A stretch of 64,000 nucleotides of DNA from Platerodrilus igneus (lineage: Eukaryota > Arthropoda > Insecta > Coleoptera > Lycidae). The position numbers and the translations under genes were made by a program. The stretch spans positions 558,001 to 622,000 of the forward strand of contig JARFIW010001110.1 of assembly GCA_036346225.1 (NCBI GenBank), given 5' to 3'. The stretch's first letter is position 1. Every line of letters starts with the position of its first letter. Shown here one piece after another: positions 22,701 through 34,700 of the stretch. The notes under the pieces are model-generated. The model searched no databases. It was not told where the DNA came from and saw nothing but the letters and a program-made list of their open reading frames with translations.

Positions 22701-22883
22701 TGTTATGATTCTATGCTTAATTGCCGCAGCTTGCAATTGACTGCCTTGTAGTGTAGAACTTTTTATATGCTTTTCGACATATTACTGTCTGTTGGTGTTT
22801 AATATTTTTAATGGTAATTGTGTTAGTTCCTTTAAAATAATTAAATGAATAGAAAAATTGTTTTAGTTGTGGCTATTATTAGA

Positions 22884-23179
22884 AGGCGGGTCCGTGATGT
22901 AGTTGATATGCGTGTGACTACTACGCCCAAGGTCCCGGGTTCGAATCCCGACACGGTCCGTCTGAAAAAATTAGGCGGGAATTTTTACAAAAATACGCCC
23001 TCGTTCGGATGAGAGGTAAAATGGACGTCCCGTGTGTGAGTGTTGTCACAAACGTTAAAGATCCCTGCCTCGCTTGGAACAGTAAGGGTTCGGTAAAATT
23101 CAAAATTTTTCAGGTAAAAGAAACTCGCTTCTTGACCAATGTAGTACCTTCGGGTGGAGCATTGGAAAATTGTATTTAA
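22884..23179 (+). mobile_element. tRNA-derived SINE with 13-bp target-site duplications
   Basis: The 296-bp element is flanked by GGCTATTATTAGA at 22871-22883 and 23180-23192. Its head (about 22889-22960) has a pol III B-box-like GGTTCGAATCC and a tRNA-like fold: GGTCCGT pairs with ACGGTCC except for one T-T mismatch, and there is a 5-bp anticodon-type stem GCGTG/TACGC. The anticodon loop lacks the usual T33, so it is not a working tRNA gene. The body contains CACAAACGTTAAAGATCC. The 3' part is shared with the fragment at 6636-6668. Confidence 0.85.
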
Positions 23180-23362
23180 GGCTATTATTAGAGCTGGTGA
23201 CTATGTGCTATTTTTGGCTTTCACATCAGTTAAGCCGGAATCACTCGCCGAACTCAAATTTAGCCAAATGGAATATTGTACTTCGGTTATATCTTTTGGT
23301 GCGGATTGAATCAACGATATACATGGTTTATTCACAAGTGTAAAGCACCTGTCCCAGAATAT

Positions 23363-25176
23363 TGTAACGTGCAATTTTTGTAGTTTTAAACTTTTACGCT
23401 GTTTCCCAATTTATAAATGCATTTCTGCAAATTGTTGTTTCTGTATTTGATATTTATTAACTCGTGTGTAGTAATTTAAAGATAGATAAATTGAAAATTA
23501 TAAACCGCTTATAATGAATAGATTGCATCGTTTTTGTCTTGCCGTAAATATAAATTTCGTTCCTTATGTGGATTAATTCTCATTAATAAATAAATTCCAA
23601 CTTATCGAAAACGATAAACAGCATGTAATTAATTGTTAGATACGATTGTGACATTCACGTTTTAGATGTTCTTTATGTTATTAGCGAGGTAGATAAGATA
23701 CGATAAGCGGTTGTAATAGAACGAGTTTAATAAACAGAGGCGGAGTCGTGTTTTGTTCTTTATTTCGATATTACTAAGTACGTTAAAAATACTGTTTCCT
23801 CTTTGCTTTGACTAGTGAGAATTAATGCGGGATTTAATTTTCGTATTGTTCATGTACGAGCACGGCACGATTTTTTTTAGTTGTTTTCTTGTGAAATAAA
23901 AATTGTATATTAACTGTACAAAAGTGTTTTACGGAACCTCTTGACGGACGCACTTAAGTGATACACGTGCTTTACCCATTATGGTTCTTTTTAGTTGTTT
24001 TGTCTTTTGATATTTAAACTGTGTGTGCAATCTAGTTTCGCGGTCCTTTTCTTTTCAAAGTAGCGCATACTTTGAATTATTTAAATACAGTGCTACTGTA
24101 GTTTCTGAATTTTCTAACAACAAAAAACCTAAAATAGATCATTGCTTGAGCAAATTTCGTTATTTGCGAAAGATAACAGATTACCGGCTTACAAAGGTAT
24201 TGATTGAAGTTTCTCACTGCTTTTTGGGATGTTTATGAAAATAATATACCTTTGGTCCCAGTTGAAATTAAACTAGTGTTTCAGAGTATTTCGAAATTAT
24301 TGTCTTAGGAAATAGAACTACCGAGAAACTTATCAAGGCTACATAGTTCCGACGCGTGATAATGTCTGCTTCTAACCCCAGTGAAATACGTAGGTGTGAT
24401 TAGTGTAACTTGTGCTAAGTTCCATCAACACCCTCACAGTCAAGGGTGAAGTGCTTCGTTAGTGCAGGACATCGTTGAATCCCACCCTTCCGTTGCAAGG
24501 AAGCGTTGTTGAAGGACTTTTGTAAGTTGAACTATTTCCTACTGGTTTTTACTGTAAATATCTATTCGTTGCTTTGTCGTTCTGATACCTTTTACAATAG
24601 ACTTGCATGCTATTTTAAAACATAGAAAAAAAAAGAAAGAAAGAAAAATCAATACTACTAAATTACTCATACCAATTGTGTCTTACCTATTTATTTACTG
24701 AATTACTCATATCAATTGTGTCTTACCTATTTAATTTTTTTAACATTTTGTCTGATTTATGTTTAATTGGTGTGTGAGGAAACGTTTCTGCTACTCCCCA
24801 ATATTACCTCACTTTGTACGAAACATTTTTCTGTATTGCTTTTACCGTTGTTATATTATATAGTTTATCTAAACAGTTTCTTTTATTTACATTCTACAAA
24901 GTACTGAATAACTTAGACGTTTCATTGCTGCTATGCTTATTCTTTTTTTTCAGGTTTGCTTAACTAATTTTTTTTATTGCAGGTATTATCACTAACTCCT
25001 TACGACCGCGTACATGGTAGGTTGGTCTGCTTTCTACAACCCCCCCCCCACTCTCCGATTGAGCCCGGTCATTTTTTTTTCTTTCTCTGATTTTTTTTTG
25101 TTACGCACGGTTACGAGCCAACGTAACATATCTTTGGCACCCGAACAGGGACTGCCACGAATTACGTAACGTTACA
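23363..25176 (+). repeat. LARD 5' LTR
   Basis: 1814 bp, TGTAACG ... CGTTACA. It contains a two-copy direct repeat of about 41 bp near 24659-24735 (ATTACTCATACCAATTGTGT and its sister) and the shared box CCGATTGAGCCCGGTCATTT at 25055. A primer-binding-like site lies inside the LTR at 25135-25152. Confidence 0.85.
25135..25152 (+). promoter_or_regulatory. Internalised tRNA-Lys-type primer-binding site within the LTR
   Basis: TGGCACCCGAACAGGGAC differs by one base from the complement of the tRNA-Lys3 3' end used by some retroviruses (TGGCGCCCGAACAGGGAC). It follows ...CGTAACATATCT, which would itself make a perfect LTR end at 25128. The same block is present in the 3' LTR (28839-28856) and in the duplicated LTR (38144-38161), so it is now LTR sequence. 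Confidence 0.6.
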
Positions 25177-25180
25177 TTTT

Positions 25181-25197
25181 TGGCGCCCAACGTGAGG
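25181..25197 (+). promoter_or_regulatory. LARD primer-binding site
   Basis: TGGCGCCCAACGTGAGG lies four bases after the 5' LTR end. It resembles the tRNA-Lys1,2-type site (TGGCGCCCAACGTGGGGC). It is absent after the 3' LTR, as expected for a true internal-region start. Confidence 0.7.
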
Positions 25198-27045
25198 TTT
25201 GATTTGTTTTGATTGGCTCGATTTTTTTTGATTTGGCTCGATTTTTTTTTTGATTTGCTTTCGATTTTTTTTGATCGGCCTGATTTTTTTGGGTTTGCTC
25301 TTGAATTTTTTTAAATTTTTTTATACCCTTGATGTTTTTTGGCTGCGACTTTTTTTTTGTGTATCGGCTCGACTTTCTTTTTACCTATATTGGCTGGCTC
25401 TAATTTTTTTTGTGGTGTAGTCTTGATTTTTTTTTGTGTGTGAATTATCAGAGTTGTGTTTTCGCTGGTAATTTGGTTCTGGAAAACACTGGCGCTCAAG
25501 TTTCCTTTACACGACCTTTTTTCTTTTCTTCACGTCACTTTCGCTACCTCACTTAAATATAATCCTAATGTCCCCGATCTAGATCTGTTGTCCTTTTGGC
25601 GACGCAAGCGCCGCAAATTTCGTCCGTACTCCACTCATCCCCCTACGTTATACGATTCCTTCGACTCATTAGCTTTATCTGTGATATTTGACATATTTTG
25701 TAGTAATGTGTGATGACTTTTATTTTTTTTTTCTAGTCTTTCCGGGTTTTCTTTCATTCCACATTCCTGTCCATTTTTTTCCCTGACTGGTTTTCTTTGC
25801 GGTTAGTTGATGTACTGACTTCGATCACTCGTTTTATCTGCTCCTGTGGTAGTTGCTCTTTAGGCCTACTTTCTGTCCTTTAGGAATTACGACTTATGTC
25901 GACTTTTGGGTCTATTAGCAGATTACTTTTCTTATTTGGTTGTATTATACGACTTTTTTTTTCTTCTTGGTACCACAGTTGAAGCCTTTTGTTACTTTTC
26001 CCAGTTTTCCGTTTGTCGTTCCCTATCTTACTTGAGGCTTGACACTTGTGTCTTATGTTGGCTATTGCTGTGGGCTTCCTTCCTCGCTACTTTTCTTTTC
26101 TTTTGGTTTCTGCGCGCGAAATCAATTTCTTGAGGTTGGGAACTGTGCTGTTTCTTTTCTAAAGAAACATCCGTCCTTTGACGAATTTTGCAGCGTTTAT
26201 GCCTTTATACCTTGGTCCTCTTCGATTGCTACTACTTACCTATCCTTCCCTGTGGAACTCTTTACTCTTAGTTTTGTCTGACATTTTGGTCCTTCCAGCC
26301 GGAATTTTTTTTTGTGTGTTGGTTCTGATTGGATTGGCATAGTTTTTCGTTTTTCTTGTCGAGTCCGTTTGTTTCGTATTCATATTCATATATTAGTAGC
26401 TAGCTCATTCCGTGAATTTTTCTGCTGGCTAGTTCTACCATTTGTTCACTATTTGACTATTATAGTCGCTTTCTACATCCATTCCCTAAGGTAGGCTTCA
26501 GATCTATTTTCTTTTCCTTTAGGAATTTCGACTTGGTCGCTTCTGTAGGTCTGTTAGCCATACTCTGCTTGAGTAATCGTTTCATACGAATCTGTGTTAC
26601 CTCAGTTGGAAGTATTCTAGATGGTGTACTAGATTGCCTTTGTCCTTTGCTTTGTCTTGGTTCTTTCTTTGCTGCACACTTGAGGGTGACAGTTTTGCTA
26701 CGAGTTTTCTTCCTCGTTTCTTTTCTTTTCTCTTGGTTTCTCCGCGGGAAATCAAACCTTTTCTTTGAGGTGGAAAACAGAAATGTCCCTTTTTGGAGAT
26801 ATCCGTCTTTTGACGATTTTGAAAGTAGCTATAACCTTTAATCCTCATTGGGTGTTTACTTAATGCTTTCTTTACCTATTCTGTCGTTGTTGGTTACGAT
26901 GGATGACTTTTTCTTCTTTTGAAAAAAAATGTTCCTTTTTTATACTAGTGTTGGGCCTTCGAACCGGATAAAAATAATTTTTTTGTTTGGTTCCTTGTCT
27001 GTCGTTTTTCTTTTTTTTCTTTCACCCCGACGTCTTTATTTTGCT
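25198..27045 (+). other. LARD internal region, T-rich and non-coding
   Basis: Strongly T-rich on the plus strand. The first 150 bp repeat words such as GATTTGGCTCGATTTTTTTT. A segment of about 340 bp occurs twice (about 25876-26222 and 26514-26848), sharing TTTAGGAATT, CTACTTTTCTTTTCTTTTGG-like, GAAATCAA and CCGTCTTTTGACGA-type words. Frames across it are low-complexity and show no protein family. Confidence 0.7.
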
Positions 27046-27054
27046 AGGGGGGAA
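27046..27054 (+). promoter_or_regulatory. LARD polypurine tract
   Basis: AGGGGGGAA immediately precedes the 3' LTR (TTTGTTACG), the expected site for plus-strand priming. Confidence 0.75.
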
Positions 27055-27056
27055 TT

Positions 27057-28880
27057 TGTTACGTGCAATTTTTGTAGTTTTAAACTTTTACGCTGTTTCC
27101 CAATTTATAAATGCATTTCTGCAAATTGCTGTTTCTGTATTTGATATTTATTAACTCGTGTGTAGTAATTTAAAGATAGATAAATTAAAAATTATAAACC
27201 GCTTATAATGAATAGATTGCATCGTTCTTGTCTTGCCGTAAATATAAATTTCGTTCCTTACGTGGATTAATTCTCATTAATAAATAAATTCCAACTTATC
27301 GAAAACGATAAACAGCATGTAATTAATTGTTAGATACGATTGTGACATTCACGTTTTAGATGTTCTTTATGTTATTAGCGAGGTAGATAAGATACAATAA
27401 GCGGTTGTAATAGAACGAGTTGAATAAACAGAGGCGGAGTCGTGTTTTGTTCTTTATTTTGATATTACTAAGTACGTTAAAAATACTGTTTTCTCATTGC
27501 TTTGACTAGTGAGAATTAATGCGGGATTTAATTTTCGTATTGTTCATGTACGAGCACGGCACGATTTTTTTTAGTTGTTTTCTTGTGAAATAAAAATTGT
27601 ATATTAACTGTACAAAAGTGTTTTACGGAACCTCTTGACGGACGCACTTAAGTGATACACGTGCTTTACCCATTATGGTTCTTTTTAGTTGTTTTGTCTT
27701 TTGATATTTAAACTGTGTGCGCAATGTAGGTTCGCGGTCCTTTTCTTTTCAAAGTAGTGCATACTTTGAATTATTTAAATACAGTGCTACTGTAGTTTCT
27801 GAATTTTCTAACAACAAAAAACCTAAAATAGATCATTGCTTGAGCAAATTTCGTTATTTGCGAAACATAACAGATTACCGGCTTACAAAGGTATTGGTTG
27901 AAGTTTCTCACTGCTTTATGGGATGTTTATGAAAATAATATACCTTTGGTCTCAGTTGAAATTAAACTAGTGTTTCAGAGTATTTCGAAATTATTGTCTT
28001 AGGAAATAGAATTACCGAGAAACTTATCAAGGCTACATAGTTCCGACGCGTGATAATGTCTGCTGCTAACCCCAGTGAAATACGTAGGTGTGATTAGTGT
28101 AACGTGTGCTAAGTTCCATCAACACCCTCACAGTCCAGGGTGAAGTGCTTCGTTAGTGCAGGACATCGTCGAATCCCACCCTTCCGTTGCAAGGAAGCGT
28201 TGTTGAAGGACTTTTGTAAGTTGAACTATTTCCTACTGGTTATTACTGTAAATATCTATCCGTTGCTTTACCATATCTTTGTCGTTCTGATACTTTTTAC
28301 AATAGACTTGCATGCTATTTTAAAACATAGAAAAAAAAAGAAAGAAAGAAAAATCAATACTACTAAATTACTCATACCAATTGTGTCTTACCTATTTATT
28401 TACTGAATTACTCATATCAATTGTGTCTTACCTATTTAATTTTTTTAACATTTTGTCTGATTTATGTTTAATTGGTGTGTGAGGAAACGTTTCTGCTACT
28501 CCCCAATATTACCTCACTTTGTACGAAACATTTTTCTGTATTGCTTTTACCGTTGTTATATTATATAGTTTATCTAAACAGTTTCTTTTATTTACATTCT
28601 ACAAAGTACTGAATAACCTAGACGTTTCATTGCTGCTATGCTTATTCTTTTTTTTCAGGTTTGCTTAACTAATTTTTTTTATTGCAGGTATTATCACTAA
28701 CTCCTTACGGCCGCGTACATGGTAGGTTGGTCTGCTTTCTACAACCCCCTCTACTCTCCGATTGAACCCGGTCATTTTTTTTTCTTTCTCTGATTTTCTT
28801 TTTGTTACACACGGCTACGAGCCAACGTAACATATCTTTGGCACCCGAACAGGGACTGCCACGAATTACATAACGTAACA
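27057..28880 (+). repeat. LARD 3' LTR
   Basis: 1824 bp, TGTTACG ... CGTAACA. Its right flank ATATGTTACAAC is host sequence, preserved again after the truncated LTR at 38185. Confidence 0.85.
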
Positions 28881-28884
28881 ATAT

Positions 28885-29211
28885 GTTACAACATGTCCGC
28901 TTTTTGTCGAGCTTTAGTGAAAAATTTAATTCTTCCAGAACTTATTTAATCACGTGTTTTTGTTCACCTGTAAATTTAAGACTGTATTGGGGTGTTAGCC
29001 CTCTGGTGTTAGAAAATCAGTTCATTTGGAAGCGTACAACATAACTATAATCTATCTACCTCAATTTTCATTCTTATAACATGTTGGTCTAAACCTAGTC
29101 TTGCAGTGCAACTAGTAAACAATCCATTGCACCTGGTAGTACACGAAGAACTTTGTCCATTGACGGTATTGCTCTGAGATATTTAGCTGTTTATACCTGG
29201 ACCGCATACTA
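28885..29211. other. Non-coding interval
   Basis: Host-like DNA right of the LARD element. No gene seen. Confidence 0.4.
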
Positions 29212-29481
29212 TAGTCCATTCGCTTTAACTTTAAGATGGCGTCACAACTGAATAAAATGCTACATTGCCAATGTTAGTTTATATTATAATATATTTAATA
29301 AAATATATAGGAATATTCCCATTGGCAAAAGAATTGGTGGCAACACCGTACAGAGCTGCCAACCTTTATTATGTTAAATGGCAGAATCCTTCATGCGCAA
29401 TTCTAGGTATTTATTTGTATGTAGTCGCCAACACTTTATTACTATATTTGACTTCATCCTAAAGTTATTTTGAATGGACTA
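29212..29481. mobile_element. MITE with TAGTCCATTC termini, copy 2
   Basis: 270 bp, TAGTCCATTCGCTTTAACTT ... TGAATGGACTA, flanked by TA. Interior shared with the copy at 13614-13884. The GGCAACACCGTACAGAGCTG segment is well preserved. Confidence 0.85.
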
Positions 29482-30031
29482 TAGTAGAATTCGATCGTCA
29501 ATGGTTCGTTTCTTTGGCCCTGTAAAAGTGACACCTTATAAGATCGTATGCGTTTACTTATTATTGTTTGTGCATGCTAATAAGCACGGCATCGGTTAGT
29601 GCAGATCTGTTTGGTTGTAAACTAGTTTCTATGTTCAAAAATTAAAGGCACCGCAACCTCTACATTAGTGCTGACTAATTGCCCTATAATAGTATTTGTT
29701 TGATTTTAGTACAAAGACGGTATCACCTAAGTATTGGAACACTGATTTATGTTTCATTTTTGATTTATATTAATAATTTTAATCGCTATACAAGTGTATA
29801 TTGTTCTTGTCATAATGTGAACGTCCTGGTCCTGTGGCATTTAGTTGTATATGTTTAGCTTCTGCAACTTTTGCGTGGCCACACAAAAACTGTTCAAGTT
29901 AAAATTATAACGTAATACAAGCTATTCTTAGTTTATTCAACTTTCTTGTGTAAAGTTGTAGAACATAGAGGTTAATCAATTATAGCCCTTAATTTTATTT
30001 ACTTAGTATGTATTTAATATTGAAATTGATT
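29482..30031. other. Non-coding interval
   Basis: No supported feature; duplicated at 38787-39338. Confidence 0.4.
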
Positions 30032-31304
30032 TGTTACGTTCATTTCCGGCAGTAAAACCGTATCCGGTATTTGGTTATTTCATTTACATAAATTCCTTTC
30101 TATTCTTAAATTCTCCGACAATACCCTATATAGTATACCTGTTCAGAATAAGCCCGTTTTAACATAATTTTAACTCAAATCCATTTTGCTTTTAAAACGA
30201 AAATTATTCAAAAAATTAAATAGTCAATACCTTGTCTTAGCTACCCGTTAATTTGTTAAACATTCCGATAACGTATAATTGCTTTCTTTTGTATTTCCCA
30301 TTTAAATACTTGCGAAATAATAGATCCAACTTTCATTTGATAGCGTGTTTTCCAGTTTGCTAATCGCGCTTTGATAACGCAAAGATTGCAGTTCGAACTC
30401 GTGTTATTTGAACCAATTTTTAATTTGATTCTGCAGCTTGTGCGTTGAAATATTTTCTGCATTACTCGTCCCAGTACTTCAAGAGCGATGCACGTTTTTT
30501 TGTTCGAAAAGTAGGAGGTATCTTGCGTGTATCGGTGAGTTTTCTCGCGCTTACCCATCCAAATCAGATTCTCTTTTTAGCTTTTAGGTGGAGGCTAAAT
30601 TGATTCTTTTTTATGTAGGCCCAACTGTCTTTCGCCCCAGATCAACTATCGTTACCTGTAGATCGTTACTGCCGTTATGATAACAGGGTAAATAGATACC
30701 GACGACCGTGGCAATACGGTGCTGATTCACTCCCGATAGCGTGTAAGCTAAGTATCCTGACACATACAGGTATACAACTTGTTTTTGGTGTATATTAAGG
30801 GAATATTTCTTATCGGCGTTTGGTGTAGTTACGTGATAAGAAACGGGACACTGCAGGACTATTGTTTGTTTCTGCGAATCGATATTATCGCTCTACAGGT
30901 GTGATGTACCATTGTTAAATGTGTTTGAAAAAATTCCACACGCTTATTATTTTCTACTGACTAGTTTATTTTACAAAAGGTATTATGTACAATTTAAAAG
31001 AATGTTTGACAAAAGTTTTCACACGTTAATTCTTTTTTACTGATTAGTTTATTTTGTTTAAAATACGAGATGTGCACTTTGTATCTAAAGTACTAAATTG
31101 TTCGTATCACATAATTGTTTGCTGTGAAATAGTAACGCTTAATTTATTTCTTCTGCTTGTTTTGTACAGAATCCTTTATTTATTCTTATTGTTAATAGAT
31201 AATCGTGGGCGACGTGTTTTTGGTATGTAGGTGAATTCCACTCTTCGCGTCTGGTAGTTAGCCTGGCATTTACGTTTCTTCCGGCTAGGTCTAGGTACGT
31301 AGCG
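30032..31304 (+). mobile_element. Degenerate LTR related to the solo LTRs at 15188 and 20843
   Basis: Starts TGTTACGTTCATTTCC and shares AATTAAATAGTCAATACCTT and ACGTATAATT-type words with the solo LTRs. The likely end is GGTACGTAGCG at about 31304, comparable to ATGTACGTAGCA. No target duplication is visible and the conserved CCGATTGAG box is missing, so the 3' half is badly decayed or rearranged. Confidence 0.5.
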
Positions 31305-31794
31305 TGTTATACTCAGAAAGTAATTATTGCAATTCGACTTAGTTGAAATTTAATTACTAAACCTGGTAACACTATTTTGATAATGAGTGTGTAGTTCAAC
31401 AAAAGTAAAATAAAATTTATTTATTACTGTGAATATGATTACCGTTTGCTTTTATGTTTGGTTATTTTAGTAGCTAAAGGGTTAATTTGTGGTTCGTCAG
31501 AGTTCGTGAAACAGTTCTCTAGGTTACCGTTCGCTCCCTGTCCCTACGTCCATTTATTCGGTAGCTTTACAGAGGCCCCAAGACCTTATTGTTCTGTAAG
31601 AACCCCATCCATAGTCACCAACCCCACGTACAAGAGTTCATGCGCTGACCTATCCTAAAACCTTAAGCGGTCATCGGCTATAAAGCAACCCTGTAATTAT
31701 CTCTTAAATTTGTAATTGCAGTGTTATTACGTGACAAGGTATGGCGAAGCTTGTAGCTTATTGAAATCGAGAATAATACAAACGAAAAATTAGG
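31305..31794. other. Non-coding interval
   Basis: No gene supported. Lies between the degenerate LTR and BEL/Pao pol similarity. Confidence 0.35.
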
Positions 31795-34700
31795 TTTAGT
31801 ATTCTCGATATTTTCGAAATTCCTCAAGTCCAATTAACGTTGATTCTTTCAGCAGTCTTGTTAACTGCCAAATGACAGATTCTAACTATAGCATCCTTTT
31901 AGAATTAAATCTACCGGTAGGGCTAACAAATTATATGACCTTTACCTCCAAATAAAATTAGTTTAGCAAAGAACTGTCCAGATTTTATAAAAGCGCATTT
32001 AGGCTGGATAGTGGGCGGAAAACATCTTGACTCACACCGACAACAACATGTAAAAATGCTGTTACTCCAATCCACAAATATAAATTGCGAATCCATTGCA
32101 AAATTAAACGAAATTCTGTTTAAGTTTTTGGGAGACCTAAGAATTAGCTTCTAAAATTTTTGTACATTCAGATGAAGAACCTGCAGAGAAAAATTTCTCT
32201 CAAACGCATATGAGTCTATAACAGAAAACCTTGTACTAAAAACCACGACTGAAATTAGACAGTCAGGGGATTCCTTTCAAATTTCAAAATCGGAATTTCT
32301 TACCTTAGAGAAAAGACTACACTTAAATTTTGAAATTATTTAAAACTATAAAATTTTTATTCAGGAATATGTTGCATTTAATCATGCAACGTACATTCAA
32401 TTTCTTGCGGATAATCTTCAACTGCAAGGAAAAATCTTACTCCACGTTATTGTGTTCTCAGAGGAAACCACAAAATAACAAAACAGGTTTACTTAGGCGT
32501 TTACTACATTTTGTTAATATCCATGTTTGAACTGCAGATATTGAGAAAATATATAGGCATATTAGAACAAATCAAGATCATAGTTTTCTTCAAAACTGGC
32601 GGTAGTCGCCAACATATCCTTTAAATGCATCGAACCCCTAACGGTTATTTATAGCACTAATCCTGTGCCGTTGCTTGCCAACCTTTGTTTATAGCAGTTG
32701 GCAAAACTTCTGAAACCCATTTTCCCATGGCTGTAGATGCATTATTTTATCAAATCTTTATGCATGACATTTATATGGTTGTCAAACAGTTGGTGACATA
32801 AACTTTACATGAGCAATTAATAACTCTTCTTGGTTCCGTTAGATCCCATCTTCATAAATGGAATTTAGATTCCTGACATTTCTGTGTAAGGCACTGTAAA
32901 ACCAAAAAGGCAATAGCTTATATTTCGCTAAAGGGTACTTTAATTAAAGTAAAGGGATTTTCTTGGAATGATAGTACTGATACATTCTCAATTTCTGTTC
33001 CTCGATTTTCCGATCAAGATTCCGCGCCTATTCAAAAGCACTCTTTTCCATTGCAAGAATGTTTGATCCATTAGGAATAATTGGGCCAGTAGTAGTAACT
33101 GAGAAGGTTTTCATGCTAAAACTGTGAGCAGAGACGCTTAACTGAACCAAACCATTAGGTGACCCACTTTTATCCAAATGGATAAAGTTTATAAACTCAT
33201 TAAACTACTTAAAATATTTACGGTTCTGCGAGTATAAATTCTAAATGACAAAATTTGTCAACATTCAACTGCACAGATTCACAGACAGTATTATCAATGC
33301 ATTTGGGCTCCGTTGTCTGTTCAAGCAATTCTGTTTTCTGTAATTTATTTACCTCAAAGTTGCGGGTCGCTTCAGTAAAAACAGTTACTCTGCCACCCTG
33401 GTGCCATGGTCCTATTTGCAGGACTAGCTTAAAAAGTTACCGACATATTTTGAAATAAACCGTACTTTTCTTCTTTGTGACTGTGGAGCAATTCTCAAAT
33501 TGCCCTTATAAGAATCATGCGTAGTCTTTGTACTGGTCTAGACACCTGGCAAATCGAATATTTCAAATTCAGCAGTTCCGTTCGCATTGGCAATAGAATT
33601 ACGAACTTCAACTGAAAATCCTGTCGATTTCCTGTCATGTTGTGTCCAGATTTAATTAAGTCCAAGCTATGGTGGCATGGTACATCATTTCTTTAAAATC
33701 TTTGGTTAGATTTATTCATTTTAAACTTGAAATGTTGCTAGATGGTATTCCTGATTAAAAAAAATAAGTACGTCATAAAATCTCCAATAACTCAAAGTTA
33801 CAAAAGAACTTGTAGTACAATTATTTTGTGAAATTCTCAAAATTTAATGAGCTGTAGCACCCCAGTGCACATATTTGTAGATTTATCTTCAATATTAGAA
33901 ATCGGTCAAATAAAATTACTGATTTGCTATGAGTAGAAGATAATAATGTTGCACTAGCTATGATTTCAAAACAGATCCAACACGTGTATTTTTCCAAGGA
34001 AATTTCCGATTTGCAAAATGTAAAAAAATTAGACGATAGACATCTATATCTATTCCTAAACAGTAAAGGATTTCTCAGCGTTGGTGGTCGGTTACTGCAT
34101 GCTGACATACTTGAGGTGCATAAACATTCTATACTATTAACTACAAGTTATTATGTTGCGCCTCTGCTGCTTAGTCACGAAGAGATACACCTGGGACTGC
34201 AGGTTCTCAAACCGTTTTATCCAACCTTTGCTTTGCTTTGTTAGATGGCCTTACACCAACAATATAACTTCGTTTGATGCTGAAACCCGTATAGAGCGGA
34301 AACATATTCTTCCATATAATCTCTATTGGCGCGGGTTGCGTCAAGCTGCGATGAAAAGCATCAAATTTCATATCATTTCAAGCAGAAGCAAAAATGACCT
34401 TCGCGGAATTTAGTCACTTTTACGTCAATTTGAGGCAATATCAAATTCGCCCTCAATATGTCCAACACCTAATGATCCGTCTGAACTGAAATGTATAACA
34501 CCAGGTCACTTCTATATAGATACGAGTGTAATTACATACCCTAAATGAAATGTAACACAATTGCCAGAAGTTATACTTTTTTTCTGGCAACACAGTTTCA
34601 AAATACAGGAAACCTTTTGGAAACAATAGTTTGTGGAATAACAGACACAATTGGTTGGCTTTTTTCGAAAATTCTAGGTATGCACCCTAGTCCTTTTATA

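Larger units (their letters stand above)
23363..28880 (+). mobile_element. LARD-like non-coding LTR retrotransposon
   Basis: Two direct 1.8-kb LTRs (23363-25176 and 27057-28880) enclose 1.9 kb without coding capacity. Ends are TGTWACG ... CGTWACA. ATAT flanks both sides (23359-23362, 28881-28884), a 4-bp target duplication. A primer-binding site follows the 5' LTR and a polypurine tract precedes the 3' LTR. The parts needed in cis for retrotransposition are present but no gag or pol is, so it would need proteins from an autonomous relative. By eye the two LTRs differ at about 35 positions plus an 11-bp indel, about 2%, so insertion is not recent. Confidence 0.85.

Noticed and set aside
22889..22960. 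tRNA gene
   Set aside because: Anticodon loop lacks T33, the acceptor and T stems have mismatches, and it is flanked by SINE body and target duplications.
23193..23362. Short minus-strand open frame between SINE and LARD
   Set aside because: 45 codons without a recognisable motif.
25135..25152. Lentivirus-like sequence because of the Lys3-type primer site
   Set aside because: No retroviral genes; lysine-tRNA primer sites also occur in insect LTR elements.
25456..27144. Several 60-100 codon frames in the LARD interior
   Set aside because: T-rich Phe/Leu/Ser frames, overlapping on both strands, with no motif; expected by chance in such composition.
30032..31304. Intact solo LTR with target duplication
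   Set aside because: Left flank GATT does not recur at the right end and the shared 3' box is missing; kept only as a degenerate LTR.
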